64,000 bases of DNA from Persicaria tinctoria (Eukaryota > Streptophyta > Magnoliopsida > Caryophyllales > Polygonaceae), in assembly GCA_037127255.1 (NCBI GenBank), contig JBANSL010000013.1:68282188-68346187 (forward strand), in the 5' to 3' direction. The translations under genes and the position numbers were made by a program. Positions 31,288 to 43,049 of this stretch are shown here, in pieces. The notes beneath the pieces were generated by a model. The model was not told the origin of the DNA. It was given only the letters and a program-made list of their open reading frames with translations, and did not search any database. Each line of letters starts with the position of its first letter. Within the stretch, counting starts at the first letter, position 1.

Positions 31288-31727
31288 ACGCGCCATTGCG
31301 CGGGGATTGTACTCCGCATAGTGCCTATCTTTTTTTTTTTTTTTGCCTTTATAACTTTTATTTCAATATGCTAATCATAATATTGGTCTTATTGTGTTTA
31401 TTAATTTGTTTACATAGGCGGAGTACATTCACTTAGAGTTTGGAGGGCTTGGTGTCACCCCACCCATAATCCTTATTTTCGTCATTTTGTAAGATTAGTC
31501 TTACATTATTTTTTTTATATACATTTTCATCCCTTCATATAACCAAACTATTTTTTTTCCCAAGAATCCTATGGACAAAGTCCAGCGTAACGACAACATC
31601 CAATCATATATTTAGTTTTATATTTCACCATTTGTATTTTTTTCATTATTATTTTTGTTCATCCTTATAATACAGATTTTATATTTTTTTTCCTCGCGCA
31701 CGCGCCATGGCGCGGGGACTATACTAG
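31288..31727 (+). repeat. Tandem copies of the Helitron 3' terminus
   Basis: The last ~110 bases of the Helitron (TTTGTATTTTTTTCATTATT, CATCCTTATAATA, then the GCGCCATNGCGC hairpin and GGGGA) occur twice: ending near 31,309 with ACTCCG instead of ACTAGT, and ending at 31,727 with a proper CTAG. Confidence 0.8.
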
Positions 31728-32302
31728 TATAAGTTAAATCAATAGAGGTGGTAGTAGTACAATATTATACTCTAAAGTCTAAATTGTAATAATAGAAATA
31801 GTTTATTTAGACATGGAAACCCGACCAAATGAGACCGACCCGCTATACCCAACTATACCGCTATACCCACTTTGATTCGAAACTCAAATGAGACCGACCC
31901 GCCTCTTGACCCGAAACCCGAACGAGACCGATCCGCTTTGACCCGAACCCGAATGGGCATGATCCGACTTAACCCGAAACCCGACCAATATAAAATTCAT
32001 TATGACCGAACCCGACCCGACCAATGTCCGACCCGACTAATACCCGACCATAAATTTTACCCGAATTGACCTGACCCGAGCAAGCCTGATCCGAACCCGA
32101 CCCGAACGACCGACTTACCAGCTCTAGTGTATATTGTGGGCTTAGGTTAAAAACACCAATTTTAAAACTATTTCCTTAAATATGACGTCATATTAGTTTT
32201 AATGGGTCAATTAATTTGTGACCGTTGATTTAATTGACAGACTTAGATCAATGAAAATATTAGAAGTTGAACTCTTAATTTAAGGGGGGATCTTTGCTCC
32301 AA

Positions 32303-32402
32303 ATTCTCCAATAGGTTTAGTAGAATGAGCCAATGAGGCACTAAGTTTTCTTAAATATTTGTCCAAAGATTCAGGTTCGAATCTCATTGGCAGCGCATGT
32401 GG
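32303..32402 (+). mobile_element. SINE-like tRNA-derived repeat, copy 1
   Basis: TAGTAGAATGAG (A-box-like) and GGTTCGAATC (B box) about 60 bases apart with TTTTCTTAAATATTTGTCCA between; the same arrangement recurs at 63,243-63,330. Confidence 0.55.
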
Positions 32403-32599
32403 AAAAAAAGAAAAAATTGAATTAGTTAAAAGAGGGATAAATTAGTTAAATGTACATGGGAGGCTGAAGATCCAGAGTTCGATTCACCTTCAACCCTCGT
32501 TATTCAATTTTTTTAACCTCCATCGGTCTTTTTTTTTTTTGGTTTTCATTTCACCTTTCACGAAACTTCTGGACTGAGCCCTGGCTCTGCCCCTGGCTC

Positions 32600-32939
32600 T
32601 AGAGGTGGCAATCGGGCGGGTCGGGTCGGGTTTGGGTTTGTTTAGTTGGGTTTCGGGTCATTCGGGTTTCGGGTAATGTCTAATAATTTGGTCAATCGGT
32701 TGGGTCGGGTTCGGGTTTCGGTCGTCTCGGGTTTTCATTAGTTCAATATTCATTTTAAAAAATTTACTAAATTGTAGCTTAAAGTTTGGGTTATTTCGAG
32801 TTTCGATTAACGGGTTCGGGTCTTAATAGATTTCGGGTTAATCGGGTTAGGTTCATTCCAAAATAGACGGGTTGTGTCGCGGTTCGGGTCGACCGAGTCG
32901 AGTTTTCGGGTTCGGGTCGGGTACGTTTTGCGACCTCTA
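32600..32939. mobile_element. hAT MITE made of TCGGG repeats
   Basis: Ends TAGAGGTGGCAA and TTGCGACCTCTA are inverted repeats, flanked by an exact 8-bp duplication CCTGGCTC (32,592-32,599 and 32,940-32,947). Inside are degenerate GGGTCGGGTTCGGG-type repeats. Confidence 0.9.
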
Positions 32940-33168
32940 CCTGGCTCTCATCAATTCAAAGCTTGTACTGAATGTAAATTGACTCTGCCAGTCAAACTAG
33001 GAGATTTTGCATTGAAATTTCAACTTCTTTATTAATTGGTCGCCGTTTAATTTACACCATGCAATGACTTTGGTTGACTTTTCCATTTACGCACCATGCA
33101 ATGACTTTGGTGGACTTCGCCGTATAATTTACATCATGGCATATTGCTGCAAAATTTGTTTTCTTATA

Positions 33169-34239
33169 CTCTCTCCATTAAAAAATATAAGTCTTTTAAA
33201 GCTTAAAATTTTGTTTATAAATATAAGTCTTTTTAGGTTTACTAGACATTGAGTTAAGAGAAAAGTTACTTTTTGACTTGTTTTATGAAATGCTATTGGT
33301 TGTTAGTGGTTGTGGATAGGGTGAATTACATTTTTGGTCCCTAACCTTTACCACTTGTTTCACTTTAGTCCCCAACCTTTGAAACGTTTCAAAATAGTCC
33401 TTAACCTTTCTATTTCGTTTCATTTTAGTCCCTAACCTTTCAAAGGTTGTAAAATAGTCCCTAAGCGTATATTTGTTATTCGTTTTAGTCCCTGATATTA
33501 AAATATTATTTGAAATAATTATAAAAAATCACCCTAAAGTTATCATAATGTATATAAATGAGTAAATTACTCATATAAAGAATAATTATAAAACAAATAT
33601 CCAACTTTATGATATTTTTTTAAATAAAAGATCTCTTTTATTATTCAAATTCATTATTTTAATGAATTAATACACATATATTGGATCTATGTATTGGTAA
33701 ATAAGAAAAAGATATATCCCACAATCTCTCATAGTTAATCACAAGATCTATAAATTTTATGAGATCTTGTGAAAAAAAAAATTATGGATAATTTTATATA
33801 ATATGCTCTTATGATAAATAGTAAAATAGTTCGAGTATTTTTCAAAATTAAAATTATAGAGTTAGATGATTTTATATACTTTTCTTTGTATGAATGATTT
33901 TATTTAAATTATGATAACTTTAGGGTGATTTTTTTTATAATTATTTCAAATAATATTTTAATATTAGGGACTAAAACGAATAAAAAATGTAAGGTTATGG
34001 ACTATTTTACAACCGTTGAAAGGTTAGGGACTAAAATGAAACGGAATAAAAAGGTCAAGGACTATTCTGAAACGTTTCAAAGGTTAGGGACTAAAGTGAA
34101 ACAAGTGGTAAAGGTTAGGGACCAAAAATGCAATTCACCCTTGTGGATAATTAATGAGATGTATAAAAGTAACATTTTTGTGCTTTTCTTAATATGTGTG
34201 CAAACACCTAAAATGACTTATAATTTTGAACGGAGGGAG
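33169..34239. mobile_element. Stowaway MITE interrupted by a Mutator-like MITE
   Basis: Left half CTCTCTCCATTAAAAAATAT at 33,169 preceded by TA, right half ending GAACGGAGGGAG at 34,239 followed by TA. The two halves are inverted copies once the insertion at 33,319-34,140 is removed. Confidence 0.8.
33319..34140. mobile_element. Mutator-like MITE inside the Stowaway
   Basis: Ends GGGTGAATTACATTTTTGG and CCAAAAATGCAATTCACCC; pairing extends over roughly 240 bases per side with repeated AGTCCCTAACCTTT phrases. Exact 9-bp target duplication TTGTGGATA (33,310-33,318 and 34,141-34,149). The 121-codon frame at 33,925 is just the repeat read through. Confidence 0.93.
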
Positions 34240-34241
34240 TA

Positions 34242-34863
34242 TAAAATATTAATTTTTTATAACTTAATATTTGTTAGTAATATGTATTAAATAGTAAAAA
34301 AAATAATAATAAAAAGGTTAATATACTATGTCACAAAAAAAATTCCACCAACTATCACCATAAAAAAAAATGTCATCAAAAAATTCAATTATCACCGAAA
34401 AAATTGTCAAAAACAATTATCAGCGGAAAAATACATTCAACTATCACCGGAAAAACTATCCTCAAATGTATGCATTGACTGAAACGGTCAATATTAACTA
34501 GCCAATGTCAAAACTAAAAATGGTTAAAGGGGGGAAGGAGTGAAGATGGACTCATTTGACCCGAACCCGTCCGACACCTAAATAATTGGAAAAAAGTTTT
34601 GATCCGAGACTGACGGACCCGATCTGAGTTAAGCCCAAATCTGAAAGCAATTTGAACCCAATAATAACTCGAACCTGATTATATCCGAATGGACTAACCT
34701 AAAATCAACCCGAAATTGCCCGATTATACCCAACACCCGAAAAAACTCAAACCCGATTATATCCGAAACCAAAAAAAAAATCTTAGCATTTTCCCTAAAA
34801 TACTCAAAACAACCTAAGTATTTGATTACTTAATAATAAATGATAATATTATCATGCATATAG
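34242..34863. other. Unassigned repeats, no gene
   Basis: Several AACTATCACC(G)GAAAAA-like phrases (34,340-34,450) and a degenerate CCCGA stretch (34,556-34,760) like those in the hAT-type elements, but without clear ends. Confidence 0.5.
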
Positions 34864-35267
34864 TATAATTAAGGCCAAGTTGGGTAGTTATACTCTTTTC
34901 AAGTTTTTTGGGGTAAATGTACACTTGAAGATTTTGTTTTTTGTTATGACATATTTACCCTTGATTTGATTGTAACAACTAATCGTAGAAATCTCTAATT
35001 ATTTCTAATTTCATTAACGCTCATCCCATTCCATCAACACTCGTTCAATTAAGTGACGCTCATCCCATTGCATCTTCCTTGAAACACAGTGATTGCGAAG
35101 ACATTGAAGGTTGGTAATTTAGTTTTATTTGTTTATGTGATTGTGATTGCAACTTCTATGGTATAGTAAACTCTAATTTGATAACCATAATTCAATCACG
35201 GGAATTAGGCGCCCCGATACAGATACAAAAACTTGTCATCGTTGTTTGTGATTTTCAAAAAAGAACG

Positions 35268-35345
35268 ATGATGCAGGGTAGATGAAAGAACGACGATGCA
35301 GGGTAGATGAAAGAACAAAGATGTAAGGTAGATGGAAGCTTCAGG
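35268..35345 (+). repeat. Tandem repeat, about 27-bp unit
   Basis: AGAACGACGATGCAGGGTAG with ATGAA is repeated about three times, the last unit diverged. Confidence 0.85.
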
Positions 35346-35439
35346 GAATCGATATCTTACCTACTGATATTGTATTCGCTTCTTATTAGTTAGGGACAAT
35401 AATTTAAGTTACAATAATCGTTATCTATTTTTACAATAA

Positions 35440-35830
35440 GTGTATGCTACTTTAATTGATACATGTCTTTACCAGAATTCGGTCATTACATGAAATCATT
35501 CATTGCAATAATTATATGCTATTGTAGTTGGTTATAGTAATGGGTACAAGAATTTGTTCATTACAGTAAAGCTTTAATTGATACATGTCTTTACCAGAAT
35601 TCGGTGATTACAGGAAATCATCCATTACAATGATTGTATGCTATTGTAGTTGGTTATAGTAATGGGTATAAGAATTCGTTCATTACATTAAATCATTCAT
35701 TACAATAATTGTATGCTACTTTAGTTGGTTATAGTGATTTCTTGTAATACAACTCTACAAGACAAATGTGGGTATAGTAATGGGTAAAATATTTCATTCA
35801 TTACAGGAATTGATTAGATGAATATTATTG
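35440..35830 (+). repeat. Tandem repeat, about 120-bp unit, three copies
   Basis: The unit holds ACATGTCTTTACCAGAATTC, AAATCATTCATTGCAATAAT, GCTATTGTAGTTGGTTATAG and TAATGGGTACAAGAATT; it recurs near 35,460, 35,580 and, shortened, 35,690. Confidence 0.85.
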
Positions 35831-36577
35831 TATTACAAGAGTTGGATTTCTTGACATTCTTGTAAGTAACTCATGGCATTGTATTACATGAATATTGAAA
35901 ACATAAATATTGAAAGGAGTGTGATTTCTTGTAATTAACTCATGGCATTGTATTACATGAATATTATCGTATTACATGAATGATTAATGTAATGTTTACT
36001 TTTATTGTAATATATTGTTGGATTGTATGTGGAACGTAATTGGCTTTTTTATATATTGGAAATAATGGATGGAATTGTTCTTACAATATACTACAATGGA
36101 CATTTAGATCGATTAGAATTGATCGATAAACGATTCTAATCAAATAATTTGAAGAGTCACGTACGTTACCTAACCTAGAAAATTCTTGAAGTGCTATCCT
36201 AAAAAATTCTCCGTTGATAATAATTCCTTCATCCACCAATCCGTCTGTAGTAATCTAACTGAGTAGTTTTTAAAAGGATAAAATTTGTTAAAATATCTTC
36301 ATCCACCAATCCTTTTAAAAACGATAAAAAAAAAATTAGGATAAAATTTGATTTGTTAAAATATCTTCATCATCAATCATTTTAAAAAGGGTGATTTTGG
36401 TACATAGCCCCTTTTGAATGTTTAATTAGGTACTTAGACCCCAAACTAATTTAATTAGTTTTTGTAGACCCCATCCAAATAGAGTGGAATGGTCAATGGT
36501 CAACTGTTTGACCGTTAACTGGTCAACGTTTACTGTTGACTGGTCAACGTTGACCAACTCATTTGGATTATTTTTTA

Positions 36578-37392
<815 letters not shown>

Positions 37393-37409
37393 TATTTTTT
37401 ATTTATTTA

Positions 37410-38260
37410 TTTTAAAAAAAAACCGTTTTGATGCCATTTTATTTTCACTTTGATGCCACTTTTTTAATGAAATGGTTTGGTGACACTATTTTAATGCCAT
37501 TTTTTTTAAACCTTGATAACATTTTTTGTTTACTTTGATGTTACGTTGACCATTGATGCCATTTTTTTTTACTGTAGACTACTGATGACACTTTTCATGT
37601 CAATTTTTTAATTGATATTTTTTACCGTGATGCCATATTTTTTCAAAGTAGTATTTTGATGACATTTTTTTCTTTAAGGTGATGCAACTTTTTCAAAGTA
37701 GTGTTTTGATGCCATTTTTCTAATGTAATTATTTGATGCCGCTTTTTTAATCAAATCGTTTGATGCCACTTTTTTTTAATTTAATCAATTGTATATCAAT
37801 ATATTTTCATCGATTCTATTTTCATCGTTTGATGCCACTTCATTGGTGCAACCATTTGTGACATTTTTCGAACCATAAAATGTTATTACACTTCATTGAT
37901 GACATATTTCATTGATGACTTTTATTCACTAATAACATATTTTTACATTTTTATACAATTGATGACACAATGGCATAAAATGTGATTAAACTTCATTGAT
38001 GACATCTTTTATTGATGACTTTTATTAATTGATGACATTGTGATTAGACTTCATTGATCTCACTAATTTGTGATGACATTTTTTGTTGATGACATTTTTA
38101 TACAATTGATGACATAGAACATATATTATGATTACATTTCATTGATTGCATCTTTTATTGACGAGTTTTATTCATTGATTACATTTCTTATCACACTTCA
38201 TTAATCACAATTGTTTATAGTGACATTTTTATATAATTGATGACATATGCGCTTAAAACA
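37410..38260 (+). repeat. Field of diverged TGATGCCATTTTT / TGATGACATTTT repeats
   Basis: At least twenty copies of TTGATG(C/A)CATTTTT-like words at irregular spacing. No coding frame. Confidence 0.75.
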
Positions 38261-38559
38261 TGGAATTAAATTATTGTCACCTTCTTTCACATGGAAAATC
38301 ACAAGGTCTTTGAAACTATGACATTAAAATTGGTTGTATACGTAAAAACACCTATTATAACATGTCATCAACTAAAAAACATGCATCATTTATTGCCTAC
38401 TTTCAAAAAAAAACTCAAAAACATGCATCAATGTAAGTAATATAATATGGAATCAATAAAATCAATACAAGGTGACATCAATGTAACAATCCAAGAATTA
38501 TATAAAAATATAATATCAAACGATCTCTTTTCATATCACACAATCAATACAAGGTGCAA

Positions 38560-40660
38560 CTAATAATCTATCATCAAGAAGCTCTCTTCATCAACAAAAT
38601 TAGATCGAACCGTTTGCTCTAGCAGCTGAATCTGCTTTTGAAGTTGTGACCTACACTAGAAGTAAAACAATGATTAAATCATGGATTATAATTAAGTAGC
38701 TAATATGCAATTTCCAATCAATCGATTCGAGTCAAGCACAGGAAATTCGAAAAAGAAAAGAAGCGATAAACTGACCTTTGAAGCCAATTAAGAAACGCTT
38801 TCCCCCAAAGCAAGATAGATTAATTGTCTCAAAGGGAAATGCTCGGCCAAATGGAGTTCAATTGAGAGCCAATCAGAGAACTCATAAAGCCAAATGTTTG
38901 TCATCATGAACGCCCCTTCCAGGAATCGTTTTCCTCTTACCTACAAAAAGTAAATGACAGTGGAATTGAATCATAACTCCTAAAACCCTAATCAAGCGAT
39001 AGCACCTTTTTTATGGAAGCCATTTTCAGGAAGAAAGACGTCATGAAAACAAAGATGACGATGATAGCAAATGGCATCAGGAGAAACTACAAAGCACGAC
39101 TGAGTTACGATGCAGTGGAGATGATATTCATATGAGGACGTGGCCATCAAAAGTTTGGTACAAAGTACGAGCTTCTTTCCTTGATCGTAGGTCCTCTAAA
39201 TTTGTGAAGTAAAGACATGAATACACACTGCAAAATTTGAATGCACAAAGGCATTTGAATGAGCATCATGTGCAAGATGAAAGGTAAAGCTGAAAATGGA
39301 TAATTTCAGTTGAAATGTATTCATGTATTAAAAGACAAAGTGCGAATGCTGAAGAACAAACAGAACCATACAAGTTAATCATAACATACAACAAGTATTA
39401 ATAAAAGTTATGTGAGCCACATGAAGTGCTACATCATCACAACCAAAAGAATGAATCAAGATTTTCCTCTCAAAGTAGACAGTTGATAAACTTCTGAATG
39501 TCAGCTAAACATTCTATTATCTGGAATGAAGTAAGCTTTTCTTCAAGATGGAACCATAATCAACATATTTGCTCCTCAGCTAAAGAATGAATCAAGACTC
39601 CCACCAAACTATACAATTATCAACTTATTAGTATCCAAGTGTCCAGTTGAAATTTGGAACTGTGGTACGCAGCTCGGAACTCATGGAATATGTTTATGAA
39701 TTTGCAGGATTAGTCTACTGATTCCAAATTGGGAGAAATCACCATAGGATCAAAGAAATTATGGAACCATTTGATCAGTGAATGCAACATAGATTCTAAA
39801 CAGGGATAAGTACTAATCTATGCAAGGAGAATTGATAAGCAAGGTTGTACAATAACCTAATCGTAACATCGTATCCAGGAGCAAGTTTCAATTCAGTGAA
39901 AAACATACAAAGGCAATCATCAACTAAAAACCTAAAGTAAAAGAACGAGGACTAACCTGCCACAAGATAAGTAACACTGTAACAGAAGCCAAGAACACCA
40001 GCATAGAAGAAAGGAACAACACCATATGGTAGCAATCAACCGTATCCTGATCCGTGAGATAAAACGCACAGGCAGAGAATCGAAATTCTCAATAGAGCTG
40101 ACGTTGAGAGGCAGCGATTGAAGCCTGAGGTCGTTGCAGAGTTCAATAGACCTAAAACATAAATATAATCTCTAGGTTTTACATGTTCCTAAGCTAATTT
40201 CACCATCTCATCCCACGTCTCAACAAGAACCCTGCTTAAAATTGAATCAAAAACCTGGAATTGAAATTCGAATTCAACGATATGCTAATTTATGAAATCT
40301 AAAGCAAATGATGAATTTACCTCGACGAACTGTGGGAATTGGAGGGAGTTTTAACGCCCAAATTACCTCGCCTATTATACGCAACATAAATCAAAACCCT
40401 AATTTAATCAATAGATCTAACCACCATCGATGAGGTCGAGGATCAAACGAAGTCAGGGCAGTGGAGATCGACGAGGAGAACCGAAATCAAAAGGAAGAGA
40501 GAGCATACGAAAGCCGAGAGATGGAGGAGGAGATCAGAGAGCCGCCATGGGAGCTGAGAGGTCGATTGACCGCACATAGGAAGCGGAAGTGAGAGTGAGG
40601 GACATGGAAAGAGAAACGGAGAGTAAGAGTGAACAGTAAGGGTGCATGGAGCTAATAAAA
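38560..40660 (-). pseudogene. Gene-like stretch captured in the middle MULE
   Basis: Base composition rises, and on the minus strand a pyrimidine-rich leader (40,640-40,420, with CTCTCTCTTCC) is followed by splice-like sites and small frames. One example is a 23-codon hydrophobic frame starting MVLFLSSMLVFLAS that ends in CAG|GTTAGT near 39,957. The arrangement looks like 5' exons of a host gene taken up by the transposon (Pack-MULE style). No family recognised; this is an inference. Confidence 0.35.
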
Positions 40661-40930
40661 ATTGAAAAGGGTCTAGGGCGGCTAAAAAAAAATTTAAGGG
40701 GGCTAATCACCCAACTAAATATCTCTAGGGGTCTAATTCACCAAAATTCCTCTTTTAAAAAAGGATAAAAATTGAAAAGGGTAAAAATTAGTTTTAAGGG
40801 TAAATATTTAATATTTATCCTAAAATAGTACAATTACCTAAAACAAAATTGAAGGAGTACAATCACTTAAAAAAAACTTAAAAGGGTTATACTCCACCCA
40901 ATTTCCTCTATAATTAACTATAATTTTGTA

Positions 40931-42283
40931 TTCCCTCCATTAAACAAAGTCATTTGACTTTTTAGCATTTTTAAGATGCTAAAACTATATAAATATCAAA
41001 TTTTGGTTTTTTTTTTATAATTTCGTAGGTATTTGTTTTTTGAAGCAAGATAATAAATTCAGTTCTCTAGACAAGCCTAGAGAAACCGAGAGACCGGACA
41101 AGCCGGTGGATGGACTAACTAGAGCAAATGACAGAAATAAATAACAGAAGCAAATGACAGAAAGTAAAAACAAGGAACGTACAAGCTATCCTACACAGCG
41201 CAACACAAGCTAAAGAAGAACGAAACGACCGGCCAAAGGGACAACGCACACAACGAACTCTAGGGACCAGCGGACACCTCAGATTATGGACTCGAAGAGC
41301 CTTCAGATGTCAATCGCACGTCCACGACGTCATCGAACATGACACATCAATCAAGGCTCACAAAAATGCAACACAACAAGAATAGCACAGTACACTAACC
41401 CGTAGAACAAAAAACCGCCAAATCATTGCCAAAACAAATCCCAAAAAACCCAACTCACACCCTCAATGACGATAACTAGATCGTAAAGGCAACCACAAGG
41501 CAAACCAAAATAAAGGAAACATATAAGACATGATAGGAATAAATAAACAACAACAATACACAGGCTAAGAAACCAGAGAGCGGTCAGAAAACGAACCAAT
41601 AAAGCTCACAAACCCCATAACTCCCTAACAAGTCGATCAACCAAAAGGGTAAGGCGGTGAACGGGAAATGGACCACCGCAAGTGACGAGGGTCGAAACCT
41701 GCCCCGGGCATCACACGGGCCACCGACGAACGGACCGAGGGTTTAGCAGGAGTAGAAGCTGACGACCGTTGGACTAGGAGGAGCCGAGAGCTACCGAACG
41801 ACCGGTTAGGGTCGAAGAGAAGGTGTTGGCCGGCCTGGACAGAGGAGGTCGGGAACGGGCTGCTAGGCTCGAGGACCTCGAGGTCAGTTGGTGAAGACGA
41901 CGATGGATTGGTGGTCACCGTTGCTTGCGGCGGCGGCGGAACGCCATGGGAGCGTTGTAGGGAACGCTTATTTTGGTGGGCTGATTGCCTGGGGTTAAGG
42001 CGAAGGGGATGGAAGAAGAGGGTGGTGTACAGAAGGTGAGGGCGGTGGATGGTTTTGCTGCTGGGCAGGATGCCGCTGGGCAAGCAGCTGTGGTAGCCTG
42101 GTAGGGTGGCGGGCTGGCGGCGCGAAAACGCCTCTCAGAAAGAGAGAGCGTTTTTATAATTTCGTAGGTATGAGTAATAAGTATGAAATTAATATTAAAA
42201 AATAATATTTTATATAATTTTGACTTTTTAGAAAAATGTTCTAAAAAGTGAGAAGACTTGCAATTTTTTTTTAACGAATATAG
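40931..42283. mobile_element. Stowaway-like MITE interrupted by a retroposon
   Basis: Left half TTCCCTCCATTAAACAAAGT preceded by TA; right half complementary to TATATTCGTTAAAAAAA and followed by TA (42,284-42,285). The inner arms pair once 41,033-42,150 plus one 21-bp duplicate is removed. Confidence 0.65.
41033..42150 (-). mobile_element. LINE-type retroposon with 21-bp target duplication
   Basis: The sequence TTTTTATAATTTCGTAGGTA plus T is repeated exactly on both sides (41,012-41,032 and 42,151-42,171), which fits target-primed reverse transcription. On the minus strand it begins CGCTCTCTCTTTCTGAGAGG and ends in an A-rich CTTGCTTCAAAAAACAA. A 148-codon minus-strand frame (42,083-41,637), rich in Pro and Ser, lies near its 5' end. 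No reverse transcriptase is present, so it is an internally deleted L1 or a similar non-autonomous retroposon. Confidence 0.75.
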
Positions 42284-42389
42284 TATTGGTTAAGAATTGA
42301 TAAAGATTAGCTTAATCTATGTAGAAGGATAAATATATCATAGGTAAAAAAAATTAAATAAATTTGATTTGTTTTATCTCATATGATTC

Positions 42390-42680
42390 TTGCGGTTTCG
42401 ATTTGACAGAACCCAATTCGACCAAAACCATTGTGACCGAAACCCGATTCACCCGAACCCGATTCACTCGAACTTGTTTAGGTCGAAATCCGACTTGGCC
42501 GAATTGAATAGGACTCGAAAACCCGATGTATTCGATAAAATAATGCCTGAATAAACTTGACCTGAACCCGATGAGACCCGAATATATTGTCATCACACCA
42601 GCCCTATATCAACCCGAATCCGATATGATCCAAAACCGAATAACCCGACCCAACTCGCCCGATTACAACCTCTAACCACC
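42390..42680 (+). repeat. Degenerate CCCGA repeat block
   Basis: Many ACCCGAACCCGATT-like phrases ending in CGATTACAACCTCTA, which resembles the hAT MITE right end at 32,928 (TTGCGACCTCTA). The left end is not found. Confidence 0.6.
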
Positions 42681-43049
42681 ACATGTCGTCGCCGCCTTTG
42701 CACATGTCATTCGCTACCACATCCGCACATCGTTGTTTATTCACCATCCTCTACTTTTTCTTTCATTAATTTGTGTTATTTGTTAATCCGAATTTGTGTT
42801 ATTTTCCCTTCATTAGTTTTCGAACCTCACCACTAAAAGTGTATGAAATACGATTATATAAAAATGAAATGCATCTAAAATTATTTTATAATGCCTATTA
42901 ACACTACTACAATTAACCCCTGTTGTAACACTTTTTTGCGGCGGTTAATCTATTGTAGCGGTTTGTGTGGCGGTTTTATCTATTGTGGCGGTTCAAGTTG
43001 CGGATTTGATGATGTTTAGCTAATGTGGCGGTTTGGATGAGATACTGTG

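Larger units (their letters stand above)
26538..31727 (+). mobile_element. Non-autonomous Helitron carrying gene-like fragments
   Basis: Starts TCTATATATAACTTTAAGAG, the style of plant Helitron 5' ends, and ends in a palindrome GCGCCATGGCGC (31,702-31,713) followed 10 bases later by CTAG (31,724-31,727). It sits between A (26,537) and T (31,728), as Helitrons do, and its limits are confirmed independently because it interrupts a hAT element whose own ends and TSD are intact. No Rep/helicase frame is visible. Inside are exon-like pieces (about 28,881-29,040 and 30,531-30,776), a Tourist-like MITE and a second, inner 3'-end copy near 31,288. Confidence 0.8.
25799..32126. mobile_element. hAT-like element, split by a Helitron
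   Basis: Left end TAGAGCTGACAAAA (25,799), right end complementary to TAGAGCTGGTAAG (ending 32,126), with an exact 8-bp flanking duplication GTGTATAT (25,791-25,798 and 32,127-32,134), the hAT size. Both ends carry degenerate CCCGA arrays (25,810-26,010 and 31,815-32,110). Removing the Helitron at 26,538-31,727 leaves about 1.14 kb with no transposase, so it is non-autonomous. Confidence 0.85.

Noticed and set aside
33925..34290. 121-codon frame with repeated RLGTK(M/V)K
   Set aside because: It is the terminal repeat of a Mutator MITE read through.
35440..35830. CRISPR-like array
   Set aside because: Units are long, diverged, without unique spacers, and lie in a plant transposon.
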